64,000 nucleotides of DNA from Rhodovulum sulfidophilum (GCA_003241785.1 QFPW01000006.1:1-64000), one strand, 5' to 3'. Shown: positions 48,609-57,647, counted from the stretch's first letter. Numbers and translations: made by a program. Notes: a model not told the origin generated them from the sequence alone.

Positions 48609-50077
48609 TGATGGAGACTGTTCAGCCCGCCGGGTCGCACTGGATCGGGGGCCGGCTCGTCGCCGACGCCGCCGGGCCTGCGCTGCCGGTGCTCTATCCC
48701 GCGACGGGCGAGGTGATCGCCACGCTGAGCGGCGCGACCGAGGCGGTGCTCGAGGCCGCCGTCGCGAGCGCGCGCGAGGGATTCGCCGTCTGGTCGCGCA
48801 CCGCGCCCGCCGAGCGCGGCCGGGTGCTGCGCCGCGCGGCGGAGATCATCCGGGCCCGGGGGCCGGAGCTCGCGCGGCTCGAGACGCTCGACACCGGCAA
48901 GCCGATCCAGGAGACCGAGGCCGCCGACTGGCCCTCCGGCGCCGACGCGCTCGAATATTTCGGGTCGCTCGCGGCGACGATGACCGGCGAGATGATCGAT
49001 CTCGGCGGCGATTTCGTCTACACCCGGCGCGAGCCGCTCGGCATCTGTGCCGGCATCGGCGCCTGGAACTATCCGAGCCAGATCGCCTGCTGGAAGGCCG
49101 CGCCGGCGCTCGCCTGCGGCAATGCGATGATCTTCAAGCCCTCGGAGGTCACGCCGCTCGGCGCCCTCAGGCTCGGCGAGATCCTGAAGGAGGCGGGGCT
49201 GCCCGACGGGGTCTTCAACGTGGTTCAGGGCACCGGCCCGGTCGGCGCCGCGCTGGTCGCCCATCGCTCGATCGCCAAGGTCTCGGTCACCGGCTCGGTC
49301 GGCACCGGCCGGCGGGTCTACGCCGGCGCGGCCGAGGGGCTGAAGCACGTGACGCTGGAGCTCGGCGGCAAGTCGCCGCTGATCGTCTTCGACGACGCCG
49401 ACATCGATTCGGCGATCGGCGGCGCGATGCTCGGCAATTTCTACTCCTCCGGGCAGATCTGCTCGAACGGCACCCGCGTCTTCGTCCAGGACGGCGTGCG
49501 GGCGCGGTTCCTGACCCGGCTCGCCGAGCGGGCCGAGGCGATCCGGCTCGGCGATCCGCTCGATCCCGCGACGCAGATGGGGCCGATGGTCTCCGCGGCG
49601 CAGGGCGAGAAGGTGATGGACTACATCGCCAAGGGCGAGGCGGAGGGCGCCTGGCTGCTGACCGGGGGCCGGCGCGTCGCGATGCAGGGCTTCGAGGGCG
49701 GGTTCTTCATCCAGCCCACCGTCTTCGCCGAGGTGACCGACGCGATGACGATCGCGCGGGAGGAGATCTTCGGCCCGGTGATGAGCGTGCTCGGCTTCTC
49801 CGAGGAGGAGGAGGTGATCGCGCGGGCGAACGCGACCGATTTCGGCCTCGCCGCCGGGGTCTTCACCAGCGACCTCGCCCGGGCGCATCGGGTGGTCGCG
49901 AACCTTCGCGCCGGAACGACCTGGATCAACGCCTACAACCTCACCCCGGTCGAGGCGCCGTTCGGCGGGGTGAAGGGCAGCGGCATCGGTCGCGAGAACG
50001 GCCACGCGGCGCTCGAGCATTACAGCCAGGTGAAGTCGGTCTATGTCGGCACCGGTCCGGTGGAGGCGCCCTACTGA
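48605..50077 (+). CDS. betB: Betaine-aldehyde dehydrogenase
   Basis: BetB oxidises betaine aldehyde to glycine betaine with NAD. The 490 residues have the ALDH signature: GAWNYPSQIACWKAAPALACGNAMIFKPSEVTPL, VTGSVGTGRRV in the cofactor loop, the catalytic Glu in LELGGKSPLIV, and the catalytic Cys in SSGQICSNGTRVF. The EEIFGPV region is present. The start is the first of three adjacent ATGs (48605, 48608, 48611); the first overlaps the betI stop. The next gene starts on its stop (TGATG). Confidence 0.96.
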   Translation: MMMETVQPAGSHWIGGRLVADAAGPALPVLYPATGEVIATLSGATEAVLEAAVASAREGFAVWSRTAPAERGRVLRRAAEIIRARGPELARLETLDTGKPIQETEAADWPSGADALEYFGSLAATMTGEMIDLGGDFVYTRREPLGICAGIGAWNYPSQIACWKAAPALACGNAMIFKPSEVTPLGALRLGEILKEAGLPDGVFNVVQGTGPVGAALVAHRSIAKVSVTGSVGTGRRVYAGAAEGLKHVTLELGGKSPLIVFDDADIDSAIGGAMLGNFYSSGQICSNGTRVFVQDGVRARFLTRLAERAEAIRLGDPLDPATQMGPMVSAAQGEKVMDYIAKGEAEGAWLLTGGRRVAMQGFEGGFFIQPTVFAEVTDAMTIAREEIFGPVMSVLGFSEEEEVIARANATDFGLAAGVFTSDLARAHRVVANLRAGTTWINAYNLTPVEAPFGGVKGSGIGRENGHAALEHYSQVKSVYVGTGPVEAPY

Positions 50078-50733
50078 TGACGAAATCCGGGATAACCGTG
50101 CTCGGCCGCGCCACGTCGATGAACGTGCAGGCGGTGCTCTGGGGCCTCGCCGAGCTCGGCCTCGACTGGGAGCGGCGCGACTTCGGCGGCAGGTTCGGCG
50201 GCACCGCGACGCCCGAGTTCCGGGCGATGAACCCGAACGGGCTCGTGCCGGTGATGACCGACGGCGCCGTGACGATGTTCGAGAGCGGCGCGATCCTGCG
50301 CTATCTCGCGGCGCGCCACGGCGCGGCGCCTTTCTGGCCGGCCGATCCGGTCGCACGCGCGCCGGTCGAGATGTGGGCCGAATGGGGCAAGGTGACGATG
50401 CAGGGCCATTTCGCCGCGCCGATCTTCTACCCGCTCTATTTCGTCGCCGCGGCCGAGCGGAACGTCGCGGCGGTCGAGGCGGCGATCCGGACCTTTGACG
50501 CGGATCTCGCGATCCTCGAGGCCCAGCTCGGCGACCGGCCCTATGTGACCGGCGACGATTTCACCCTCGCCGACATCATGGTCGGCCAGACGCTCTACCG
50601 CTACTTCACCATAGACATCCATCGCGAGCACCGGCCGGTTCTCTCGGCCTATTACGGCCGCCTGACCGACCGGCCCGCCTACCAGCGGCATGTGATGGTA
50701 GATTACTCGAGCCTGAAGGTCGCCGGCGCGTGA
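50077..50733 (+). CDS. Glutathione S-transferase family protein
   Basis: The 218-residue protein has a thioredoxin-like N-domain (VLGRATSMNVQAVLWGLAELGLDWERRDFGG, NPNGLVPVMTDGAVTMFESGAILRYLAARHG, with the cis-Pro and ESxAI elements) and an all-helical C-domain (YVTGDDFTLADIMVGQTLYRYF). It lies between betB and betA with one-base overlaps on both sides, so it is translated as part of the choline operon. A GST there is not a standard Bet component; it might protect from betaine aldehyde or another electrophile. Confidence 0.9.
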   Translation: MTKSGITVLGRATSMNVQAVLWGLAELGLDWERRDFGGRFGGTATPEFRAMNPNGLVPVMTDGAVTMFESGAILRYLAARHGAAPFWPADPVARAPVEMWAEWGKVTMQGHFAAPIFYPLYFVAAAERNVAAVEAAIRTFDADLAILEAQLGDRPYVTGDDFTLADIMVGQTLYRYFTIDIHREHRPVLSAYYGRLTDRPAYQRHVMVDYSSLKVAGA

Positions 50734-52382
50734 TGGAAGCGGATTTCGTGATCATCGGCTCCGGCTCCGCCGGTTCGGCCATGGCGTACCGGCTCGGCGA
50801 GGACGGCGCGACCTCCGTGCTGGTGCTGGAATTCGGCGGTTCCGACATCGGGCCCTTCATCCAGATGCCGGCCGCGCTCTCCTATCCGATGAACATGGCG
50901 CGCTATGACTGGGGCTTCCAGACCGAGCCCGAGCCGCGTCTCGGCGGCCGCGTCCTCGCCACGCCGCGCGGCAAGGTGATCGGCGGCTCCTCCTCGATCA
51001 ACGGCATGGTCTATGTCCGCGGCCACGCGCGCGACTTCGACCACTGGGCCGAGAGCGGCGCCGCGGGCTGGTCCTACGCGGACGTGCTGCCGTACTTCAA
51101 GCGCATGGAAAGCTGGCACGGCGGGCATTCGGACCTGCGCGGCACCTCGGGGCCGCTGCACGTCACCCGGGGTCCGCGCCGCAACCCGCTCTACCACAGC
51201 TTCGTCGAGGCGGGCGCCCAGGCCGGCTTCGAGCTGACCTACGACTACAACGGCCAGAAGCAGGAAGGCTTCGGCGCGATGGAGCAGACGGTTTGGCGCG
51301 GCCGCCGCTGGTCCGCCGCCAACGCCTATCTGCGGCCCGCGATGCGGCGCGGCAACGTAAAGGTCCACCGCTGCTTCGCCGAGCGGGTGGTGATCGAGAA
51401 CGGCCGGGCCGTCGGCGTCGAGGTGAGCCGCGACGGAACGAAGGAGATCATCCGCGCCCGGCGCGAGGTGATCGTCGCCGCCTCCTCGATCAACACGCCG
51501 AAGATCCTGATGCTCTCCGGCATAGGCCCGGGCGCGCATCTCGCCGAGCATGGCATCCCGCTCGTCGCCGACCGGCCCGGCGTAGGATCGAACCTGCAGG
51601 ACCATCTCGAGCTCTACATCCAGCAGCGCAGCCTGCAGCCGGTGACGCTCTACCGTTACTACAACTATCCGGCGATGGCGCGGATCGGGGCGCAATGGCT
51701 GCTCGCCAAGGTCGGGCTCGGCACCTCGAACCAGTTCGAATCGGCGGCCTTCCTGCGCTCGGCCCCCGGGGTCGACTATCCCGACATCCAGTATCACTTC
51801 CTCCCGCTCGCGGTGCGCTACGACGGCAAGTCGGCGGTGAAGGGCCATGGCTTCCAGGCCCATGTCGGGCCGATGCGCTCGCCCTCGCGCGGCACGGTCC
51901 GGCTGGCCTCGGCCGATCCGGCCGCGATGCCCCGGATCCGCTTCAACTACATGAGCGAGGAGAAGGACTGGGCCGACTTCCGCCACTGCATCCGGCTGAC
52001 GCGGGAGATCTTCGCCCAGCCCGCCTTCGCGCCCTACGCCGGCGACGAGATCCAGCCCGGCGCCGGCCTCCAGACCGACGACGAGCTCGACGGCTTCATC
52101 CGCGAGCACGCCGAGAGCGCCTATCACCCCTGCGGGACGGCGCGGATCGGGGCGAAGGACGATCCGATGGCGGTGGTCGATCCCGAGTGCCGGGTCATCG
52201 GCGTCGAGGGCCTGCGGGTCGCCGACAGCTCGATCTTCCCGCGGGTGACCAACGGCAACCTCAACGCGCCCTCGATCATGGTGGGCGAGAAGGCGGCCGA
52301 CCATATCCTGGGCCGGACGCCGCTGGCGCCGATCGACGGTCACGCCTGGATCAACCCGCGATGGCGCGAAAGCGATCGTTGA
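50733..52382 (+). CDS. betA: Choline dehydrogenase (GMC oxidoreductase)
   Basis: BetA oxidises choline to betaine aldehyde. The 549 residues show the FAD-binding GSGSAGSAMAYRLGEDG motif, GMC signature 1 TPRGKVIGGSSSINGMVYVRGHARDFD, signature 2 AASSINTPKILMLSGIGPG, the catalytic His in YHPCGTARIG and Asn in NLNAPSIMVGEKAAD. A GTG three bases upstream is not used; the ATG overlaps the GST stop. It closes the betI-betB-GST-betA operon. Confidence 0.95.
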   Translation: MEADFVIIGSGSAGSAMAYRLGEDGATSVLVLEFGGSDIGPFIQMPAALSYPMNMARYDWGFQTEPEPRLGGRVLATPRGKVIGGSSSINGMVYVRGHARDFDHWAESGAAGWSYADVLPYFKRMESWHGGHSDLRGTSGPLHVTRGPRRNPLYHSFVEAGAQAGFELTYDYNGQKQEGFGAMEQTVWRGRRWSAANAYLRPAMRRGNVKVHRCFAERVVIENGRAVGVEVSRDGTKEIIRARREVIVAASSINTPKILMLSGIGPGAHLAEHGIPLVADRPGVGSNLQDHLELYIQQRSLQPVTLYRYYNYPAMARIGAQWLLAKVGLGTSNQFESAAFLRSAPGVDYPDIQYHFLPLAVRYDGKSAVKGHGFQAHVGPMRSPSRGTVRLASADPAAMPRIRFNYMSEEKDWADFRHCIRLTREIFAQPAFAPYAGDEIQPGAGLQTDDELDGFIREHAESAYHPCGTARIGAKDDPMAVVDPECRVIGVEGLRVADSSIFPRVTNGNLNAPSIMVGEKAADHILGRTPLAPIDGHAWINPRWRESDR

Positions 52383-52459
52383 GGGAGTATCCGGCGCGTT
52401 GACAAGAGGGGCCCGCCCTCGCCAGATGGGCCGCGTTCGCAGCCGGGGGCCGTTCGACC

Positions 52460-52990
52460 ATGGAAGTGGTTCATCCAACCTTGGAGATGGTCCAGAAGAC
52501 CTATCCGCTGGCCGAATTCGCCTTCGCGGTGATGGGGCTCGTGATAATCATCTTCATCCACGGGATCGGGGTCCGGCACATCGCGCGGCGGTTCAACGGC
52601 CAGTGGGCGCGCCTGCCGGCCCAGCCGCAGATCTGGCGCACGAACTTCCTCTTCGCCCGGGTCATCGCGGCGCTCGTCGTGCTGCATCTCTCGGAGACGG
52701 TGATGCTCGCGGTGGCGATCCGGATGCTCGATCTGCTGCCCACGCTGCGCGACTGCTACTATTACGTGATGGAGAGCTACACGACGCTCGGCGCCAATCT
52801 GGTGCAGGTGCCGGAGGGCTGGCGGCTCACCGGCCCGATCATCGGCATGGCCGGCCTCTTCACCTTCGGCTGGACCTCGTCGCTGCTCGTCAGCGTCATG
52901 GTCGACCTCGGGCGCCTCGACCGCGCCGAGGCGGTGACCGAGGCGCGGCGGGAGTCGGGCGACAAGGCGATGCCCGAAGCCGAGTTCTGA
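52460..52990 (+). CDS. Channel-like membrane protein with degenerate filter
   Basis: The 176-residue protein has three or four hydrophobic segments (EFAFAVMGLVIIIFIHGI, FLFARVIAALVVLHLSETVMLAVAIR, and GPIIGMAGLFTFGWTSSLLVSV). The piece YYYVMESYTTLGANLVQVPEGWRLTG aligns with the P-loop of two-helix potassium channels but the usual TVGYG filter reads TLGAN. Such proteins are often annotated as ion channel domain proteins. Potassium selectivity is therefore doubtful. It has no clear partner; it follows betA by 77 bases and is convergent with the next gene. Confidence 0.75.
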   Translation: MEVVHPTLEMVQKTYPLAEFAFAVMGLVIIIFIHGIGVRHIARRFNGQWARLPAQPQIWRTNFLFARVIAALVVLHLSETVMLAVAIRMLDLLPTLRDCYYYVMESYTTLGANLVQVPEGWRLTGPIIGMAGLFTFGWTSSLLVSVMVDLGRLDRAEAVTEARRESGDKAMPEAEF

Positions 52991-52991
52991 G

Positions 52992-53549
52992 CTAGCGCCC
53001 CAGCGCGCGGGCGCGGTCCGGACCGTCGTCCCTCCGCCACAGCGTGGCGCGGCGGGCGCCGGGTCCCGACACCGTCGCCGCCGCGAGGTCGAAATCGATC
53101 CCCGGCAGCGCGCTCAGGGTCGAGACCAGCGCTTCCGCGCCATGGGCGCCGATCGGGATCACCAGCGCGTCGGCGTCGTCGGCGCGGATCACCCAGGCAT
53201 GGCTCGATCCCGGCGGCACGTGCGGGCGGGTGACGATCTCGACCGAGGCGATCGCGGGCAGGTCGACGAAACCGCCGCCGCGCGGGCCGAAATAGCCGAT
53301 CCGGGCCTCGTCGATCACCACCGCGCCCTCGGAGGGCGCCCCGGCGCGCAACCGCCGCCGGCGCAGCGAATCGCGCAGGAGGCCGAAGCCGGTCGCGGTC
53401 GCGATCAGCCCGGCGAGAAAGCTGAGCGGGGCGAGGTTGGCGTAGCCGAGGAAGACGAGGTAGAGGCCGAGCAGTAGCAGCGCCGCCCAGATGATCGGCT
53501 CGCGCCAGTCGCGCAGGGTGGCGCCGACCTCCGAGCGGACGAGGCTCAT
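52992..53549 (-). CDS. Membrane protein with PH-like C-terminal region (unknown)
   Basis: The 185-residue product has two hydrophobic helices near the N-terminus (WAALLLLGLYLVFLGY, LSFLAGLIATATGFGLL) and a C-terminal beta-rich region (GAVVIDEARIGYFGPRGGGFVDLPAIASVEIVTRP, SSHAWVIRADDADALVIPIGAHGAEALVSTL) which recalls bacterial PH-like domains. I do not recognise a named family. Its start overlaps the rsmE stop (ATGA), so it is cotranscribed and coupled with that gene. Confidence 0.75.
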   Translation of the reverse strand: MSLVRSEVGATLRDWREPIIWAALLLLGLYLVFLGYANLAPLSFLAGLIATATGFGLLRDSLRRRRLRAGAPSEGAVVIDEARIGYFGPRGGGFVDLPAIASVEIVTRPHVPPGSSHAWVIRADDADALVIPIGAHGAEALVSTLSALPGIDFDLAAATVSGPGARRATLWRRDDGPDRARALGR

Positions 53550-54286
53550 CTCCAGTCTCCCAGCACCGACTGCCAGAGCGTGATCGCCGCGCAGGCCGCC
53601 GTGTCGGCGCGCAGCACGCGCGGCCCCAGTGTCACCGAGAGCACATGGGGCAGGGCGCGCAGCCGCGCCACCTCCTCCTCGGCGAAACCGCCCTCCGGCC
53701 CGATCAGGATCGCCCAGGGCCCGCCCGGCGCGCTTCCGGCGAGCGCCTCCGCCGCCGGCCGCGCGATGCGCGCCTCGTCGCAGAACAGGATCCGTCGCGC
53801 CGGGTTCCAGCCGTCGAGAAGCCGGTCGAGCCGCGCCGGCTCCGCGACCTCGGGCACGTAGGTCTCGCCGCATTGCTCCGCCGCCTCGACCGCGTGCGCG
53901 CGCAGCCGGTCGATCCTGAGCCGCTCGGAATTCGTGTGGCGGGTGAAGATGGGCTGGATCCGGGCGCAGCCAAGCTCGGTCGCCTTCTCGACGATGAAAT
54001 CGGTGCGCGCCTTCTTGATCGGCGCGAAGAGCAGCGTCAGGTCCGGCGGCCGGCGCTGCGCCTGCCCGGCGGCGAAGACGGCGAGCGCGCCGCCGTTCTT
54101 TCCGGTCCGCGTCACGCGCGCGAACCATTCGCCGTCGCGGCCGTTGAAGATCGTGACCGGCGCCTCGACACCCAAGCGCATGACATTGAAGAGATAATGC
54201 GCCTGGTCCGCGTCGAGCGGCACCTCGGTCCCGAGCCCGAGATCGGAGCGCACAAAAAGCCTGATCTTGCCGCCGACTTCTGCCAT
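53546..54286 (-). CDS. rsmE: 16S rRNA (uracil-1498-N3)-methyltransferase
   Basis: RsmE methylates U1498 at the decoding site. The 246-residue SPOUT enzyme has the PUA-like N-domain (KIRLFVRSDLGLG, DQAHYLFNVMRL, VTIFNGRDGEWFARV), APIKKARTDFIVEKATELGCARIQPIFTRHTN and the knot motifs LIGPEGGFAEEEVARL and SVTLGPRVLRADTA. The start MAEVGGK at 54286 is chosen; an ATG four codons upstream is possible. The start is 10 bases from the divergent ubiA ATG. Confidence 0.94.
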   Translation of the reverse strand: MAEVGGKIRLFVRSDLGLGTEVPLDADQAHYLFNVMRLGVEAPVTIFNGRDGEWFARVTRTGKNGGALAVFAAGQAQRRPPDLTLLFAPIKKARTDFIVEKATELGCARIQPIFTRHTNSERLRIDRLRAHAVEAAEQCGETYVPEVAEPARLDRLLDGWNPARRILFCDEARIARPAAEALAGSAPGGPWAILIGPEGGFAEEEVARLRALPHVLSVTLGPRVLRADTAACAAITLWQSVLGDWR

Positions 54287-54296
54287 ATATCCCCCC

Positions 54297-55265
54297 ATGA
54301 GCGCGCAATCTAATCCGAGCGGAGCCTCCCAGGGAAGCGTCGCGGACGCCGTCCGCGGCAACTGGGTCGATCTCCGCGCCCCCCGCTGGTCCCGGCCCTA
54401 TCTGCGTCTGAGCCGCGCCGACCGGCCGGTCGGCACCTGGCTCCTCCTGATCCCGTGCTGGTGGGGCGTCGGCCTCGCGGCGGCGGCCGGCGGCGCGCGC
54501 CCCGGCGACCTCTGGATCGCGCTCGGCTGCGCCTTGGGCGCGGTGCTGATGCGCGGCGCCGGCTGCACCTGGAACGACCTTACCGACCAGGATTTCGACG
54601 CCAAGGTCACGCGCACCCGGTCCCGCCCGCTGCCGTCCGGGCAGGTCACGCCGAGGCGGGCGGCGCTCTGGATGGCGCTGCAGGCGCTTCTCGCCTTCGC
54701 CATCCTGCTGAGCTTCCCGGCGGCGGCGATCTGGCTCGGCGTCGCCTCGCTCGCGCTCGTCGCGATCTATCCCTTCGCCAAGCGCTTCACCTGGTGGCCG
54801 CAGGTCTTCCTTGGGCTCGCCTTCAACTGGGGCGCGCTGCTCGCCTGGGCGGCGCACGCGGGTGGGCTTGGCTGGCCGCCGGTCCTGCTCTATCTCGCGG
54901 GCATCGCCTGGACGCTGTTCTACGACACGATCTACGCGCACCAGGACCGCGAGGACGACGCGCTGATCGGGGTGAAGAGCACCGCGCGGCTGTTCGGGAC
55001 GGCGACTCCGCGCTGGCTCGCGGGCTTCGCCGCGCTGGCGATCGCGCTCCTGGTCGCGGCGGTGCTCGCCGCCGGGCTGGCGCCGGCGGCCCGGCTCGGC
55101 GCGCTCGCGGGGGTCGCCGCGATGGCGGGGCATCTCGTCTGGCAGCTGCGCCGGCTCGACATCGACGATCCGGACACCTGCCTCATGCTGTTCCGGTCCA
55201 ACCGCGACGCGGGGCTGCTGCTGGTCGCCGGCCTGATCCTCGCGATCGTGGCCGGGCACGGTTGA
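54297..55265 (+). CDS. ubiA: 4-hydroxybenzoate polyprenyltransferase
   Basis: UbiA attaches the polyprenyl tail to 4-hydroxybenzoate in ubiquinone synthesis. The 322-residue membrane enzyme has the first Asp-rich motif in GCTWNDLTDQDFDAKVTRTRSRPLPSG and the second in FYDTIYAHQDREDDALIGVKSTARLFG, plus about eight helices. No Shine-Dalgarno precedes the ATG; a TATA-like CATATAT lies six bases upstream, so it may be leaderless. It is divergent from rsmE with 10 bases between the start codons. Confidence 0.93.
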   Translation: MSAQSNPSGASQGSVADAVRGNWVDLRAPRWSRPYLRLSRADRPVGTWLLLIPCWWGVGLAAAAGGARPGDLWIALGCALGAVLMRGAGCTWNDLTDQDFDAKVTRTRSRPLPSGQVTPRRAALWMALQALLAFAILLSFPAAAIWLGVASLALVAIYPFAKRFTWWPQVFLGLAFNWGALLAWAAHAGGLGWPPVLLYLAGIAWTLFYDTIYAHQDREDDALIGVKSTARLFGTATPRWLAGFAALAIALLVAAVLAAGLAPAARLGALAGVAAMAGHLVWQLRRLDIDDPDTCLMLFRSNRDAGLLLVAGLILAIVAGHG

Positions 55266-55374
55266 CGCCGGAGTGAACGGGCCGGCGTTGATCGACTCCC
55301 GGAAACGGGGATAAACGGGACGACCCGCCGTCCGGGATCGAAACCGGCGGCAATCTGCGAAGGCGAAACCATCC

Positions 55375-57435
55375 ATGCGGCCAGCCGCCTTTCTGTTCGG
55401 GGTGATCGCGCTCGGCGCGACGGGCGCGGGCGCCTGGTACCTCGCGCGCGAGGGCGTGGCCCGGTTCGAGGTCGAGACCGGGGCCGGCGTGGGCGGCGCG
55501 CTGGCCGAGGCGGGGCAGCCCTGGGCCTCGGCGGCGACCGACGGGCTGCGCGTGCTGCTCTCCGGAGAGGCGCCGGACGAGGCGGCGCGGGTGCGCGCGC
55601 TCGGCGTGGCGCGGGCGCTGGTCGACGCGCGGCGGGTCGAGGACCACATGACCATCCGCGCCGCCGATCCGGTGGCGCCGCCGGACTTCTCGCTCGAGAT
55701 CCTGCGCGACGGCGAGCGGGTGTCGCTGATCGGCCTCGTCCCGGAGGAGGGTGGCCGCGCGGCGATCCGCTCCGGCCTCGAGGCGGCGGGGCTCGCCGCG
55801 ACGATCAGCGACATGCTGCAGACGGCGGCGCAGCCGATGCCGCCCGGCTGGACCGACAGCCTCGCCCTCGGCCTGCGCGCGCTCCGCGAGGCGCCGCGCG
55901 CGAAGGTCAGCGTCACGCCCGGCCATGTCGGGGTCGCGGCGGCGGTCGAGAGCGAGGCGGCGCGCCGCGACCTCGAGGCCCGGCTCCGCGCCGCGCGGCC
56001 GAAGACGGTGATGCTGACCCTCGAGGTGACCGCGCCCCGGCCGGTCATCTCGCCCTTCCAGATCGATTTCGTCTCGGACGGGACCACCGGCCACTTCGAG
56101 ACCTGCTCGGCGGAGAGCGTCGCCGACGTGGTCGAGCTCAGCGTCGCCGCCCGGCCGCTCGGCCTCGCGGCGGACCCCGATTGCGCGATCGGCCTCGGCG
56201 CGCCCTCGCCCGACTGGGCCGAGGCGGTGGCCCGCGGCCTCGAGGCGCTGCGCGCGCTCGGGGGCGGGCGGTTCGCGATCCGCGACGTCGACGCCACGCT
56301 GACCGCCCCCGCGGGGGTCGATCCGGCCAAGCTGACCGAGGTCGGCGCGGCGCTCGACCGCGCGCTGCCGGACGTCTTCTCGCTGACCACGGTCACGCCG
56401 CCCCGGATGGAAACCACCGCCGACGGCGCCGAGGTCTACGCGCCCCGCTTCGACGCGGTGCTGAGCGCGGGCGGCGTGCTCCGCCTCGGCGGGGCGCTGC
56501 AGAACCCGACCTCGCGCGAGGCGGTCGAGGCCTACGCCGCCGCGCGGGTCGGGCATGACCGGATCGAGAACACCACGGTGATCGACCCGACGCTGCCCGA
56601 CGGCTGGCCGGGGCGGGTGCTGATCGGCGTCGCGGCGCTCTCCGAGCTGCGCGAGGGCACGCTCGAGATCACGCCCGAGAAGGTGACGCTGCGCGGCACG
56701 GGGCCCGACGCCGAGACCAACGCCCGGGTCGAGGCGCTGCTGGCCGAGAAGCTCGGCCAGGGCGGCGCGGCGGAGCTCGAGGTGGCGCCTCCGCCGGCCG
56801 CGCCCGCGCCGGCGCCGGTGCCCGCGGCGGCCACGCCGACCCAGGAGGATCCGGCGGAGCGCGCCGCGCATTGCGCCGAGGACGCGACCGCGATCCTCGC
56901 CGAGGGCCAGATCCGCTTCGCCCCGGGTTCGGCCGAGATCGACCCCGAGAGCGCGGGCACGATCCAGGCGATCGGCGACGTGCTGCGCGGCTGCCCGCGC
57001 GGCGCCTTCGAGATCGGCGGCCATACCGATTCGCAGGGCGGGCCCCAGGCTAACCTGCGCCTGAGCGAGCGGCGCGCCGAGGCCGTGGTCGCGGCGCTCC
57101 GGCCCGAGGCGCCGGCCGGCGTGCGGCTGACCGCGCGCGGCTTCGGCGCCGCCGAGCCGATCGCGGACAACGACACCGCCGAGGGCCGGGCGCGGAACCG
57201 GCGGATCACCTTCGAGGTCGTGGCCGAGGCGGCCGCCCCGGCCACGACGGCCGCCGGGGGAGCGGCGCCCGACGCCGCGCCCGCCGGGGAAGCCACGCCG
57301 GAGACGACGCCGGCCGGGGAAGCCGCGCCGGAAACGGCGCCGGCCGAGGTGGCCCCGCTCCCGGCGGAGGGAAGCGGCGACGAGGATGTCGCGCCGCTTC
57401 CGGCGGAAGGCAGCGGAGACGGAGACATGGAATGA
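55375..57435 (+). CDS. OmpA-family protein with BON-like repeats
   Basis: The 686-residue protein has an N-terminal hydrophobic anchor (AAFLFGVIALGATGAGAWYLA, uncleaved or signal), then several BON-like segments (LRVLLSGEAPDEAARVRALGVARAL, ALLAEKLGQGG-type repeats through about residue 490), a Pro/Ala linker and an OmpA C-terminal peptidoglycan-binding domain (IRFAPGSAEIDPESAGTIQAIGDVL, GHTDSQGGPQANLRLSERRAEAVVAAL, GFGAAEPIADNDTAEGRARNRRI). The end is a low-complexity tail with repeats PAGEATPETT/PAGEAAPETA and VAPLPAEGSGDED/GDGD. It likely links envelope layers. The next gene starts on its stop (ATGA). Confidence 0.88.
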   Translation: MRPAAFLFGVIALGATGAGAWYLAREGVARFEVETGAGVGGALAEAGQPWASAATDGLRVLLSGEAPDEAARVRALGVARALVDARRVEDHMTIRAADPVAPPDFSLEILRDGERVSLIGLVPEEGGRAAIRSGLEAAGLAATISDMLQTAAQPMPPGWTDSLALGLRALREAPRAKVSVTPGHVGVAAAVESEAARRDLEARLRAARPKTVMLTLEVTAPRPVISPFQIDFVSDGTTGHFETCSAESVADVVELSVAARPLGLAADPDCAIGLGAPSPDWAEAVARGLEALRALGGGRFAIRDVDATLTAPAGVDPAKLTEVGAALDRALPDVFSLTTVTPPRMETTADGAEVYAPRFDAVLSAGGVLRLGGALQNPTSREAVEAYAAARVGHDRIENTTVIDPTLPDGWPGRVLIGVAALSELREGTLEITPEKVTLRGTGPDAETNARVEALLAEKLGQGGAAELEVAPPPAAPAPAPVPAAATPTQEDPAERAAHCAEDATAILAEGQIRFAPGSAEIDPESAGTIQAIGDVLRGCPRGAFEIGGHTDSQGGPQANLRLSERRAEAVVAALRPEAPAGVRLTARGFGAAEPIADNDTAEGRARNRRITFEVVAEAAAPATTAAGGAAPDAAPAGEATPETTPAGEAAPETAPAEVAPLPAEGSGDEDVAPLPAEGSGDGDME

Positions 57436-57647
57436 CCGGACAGGAACTGACCACGGTGCTCGCCGCCGCGCTGGTGGGCGCGGTCGCGCTCGGCTGGATC
57501 CTCCGCTGGATCTTCGGCCTGCTGAACGCGGGGCCGGGGATCGACCTCATCGAGCACCACGCGCTCGTCGCCCGCTTCGCCGCCGCCGAGGCCGAGATCG
57601 CCGAGCTGCGCGCCCGGCTCGGCGAGGAGCCGCCCGCCTCCTCCTGA
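57432..57647 (+). CDS. Small single-pass membrane protein with coiled coil (unknown)
   Basis: The 71-residue product has one helix (residues about 7-29, TTVLAAALVGAVALGWILRWIFG) and a short C-terminal heptad-rich region (ARFAAAEAEIAELRARLGEE) likely to be a coiled coil. It starts on the stop of the OmpA-type gene by a four-base overlap. I do not recognise it, but the coupling suggests it assists or stabilises the large envelope protein. It is convergent with moaE across repeat copy C. Confidence 0.75.
   Translation: MTGQELTTVLAAALVGAVALGWILRWIFGLLNAGPGIDLIEHHALVARFAAAEAEIAELRARLGEEPPASS

Noticed and set aside
52992..56417. A 1141-codon minus-strand frame spanning rsmE, ubiA and the OmpA gene
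   Set aside because: Only its terminal part from 53549 is a plausible gene. The rest is antisense or out of frame to better-supported genes.
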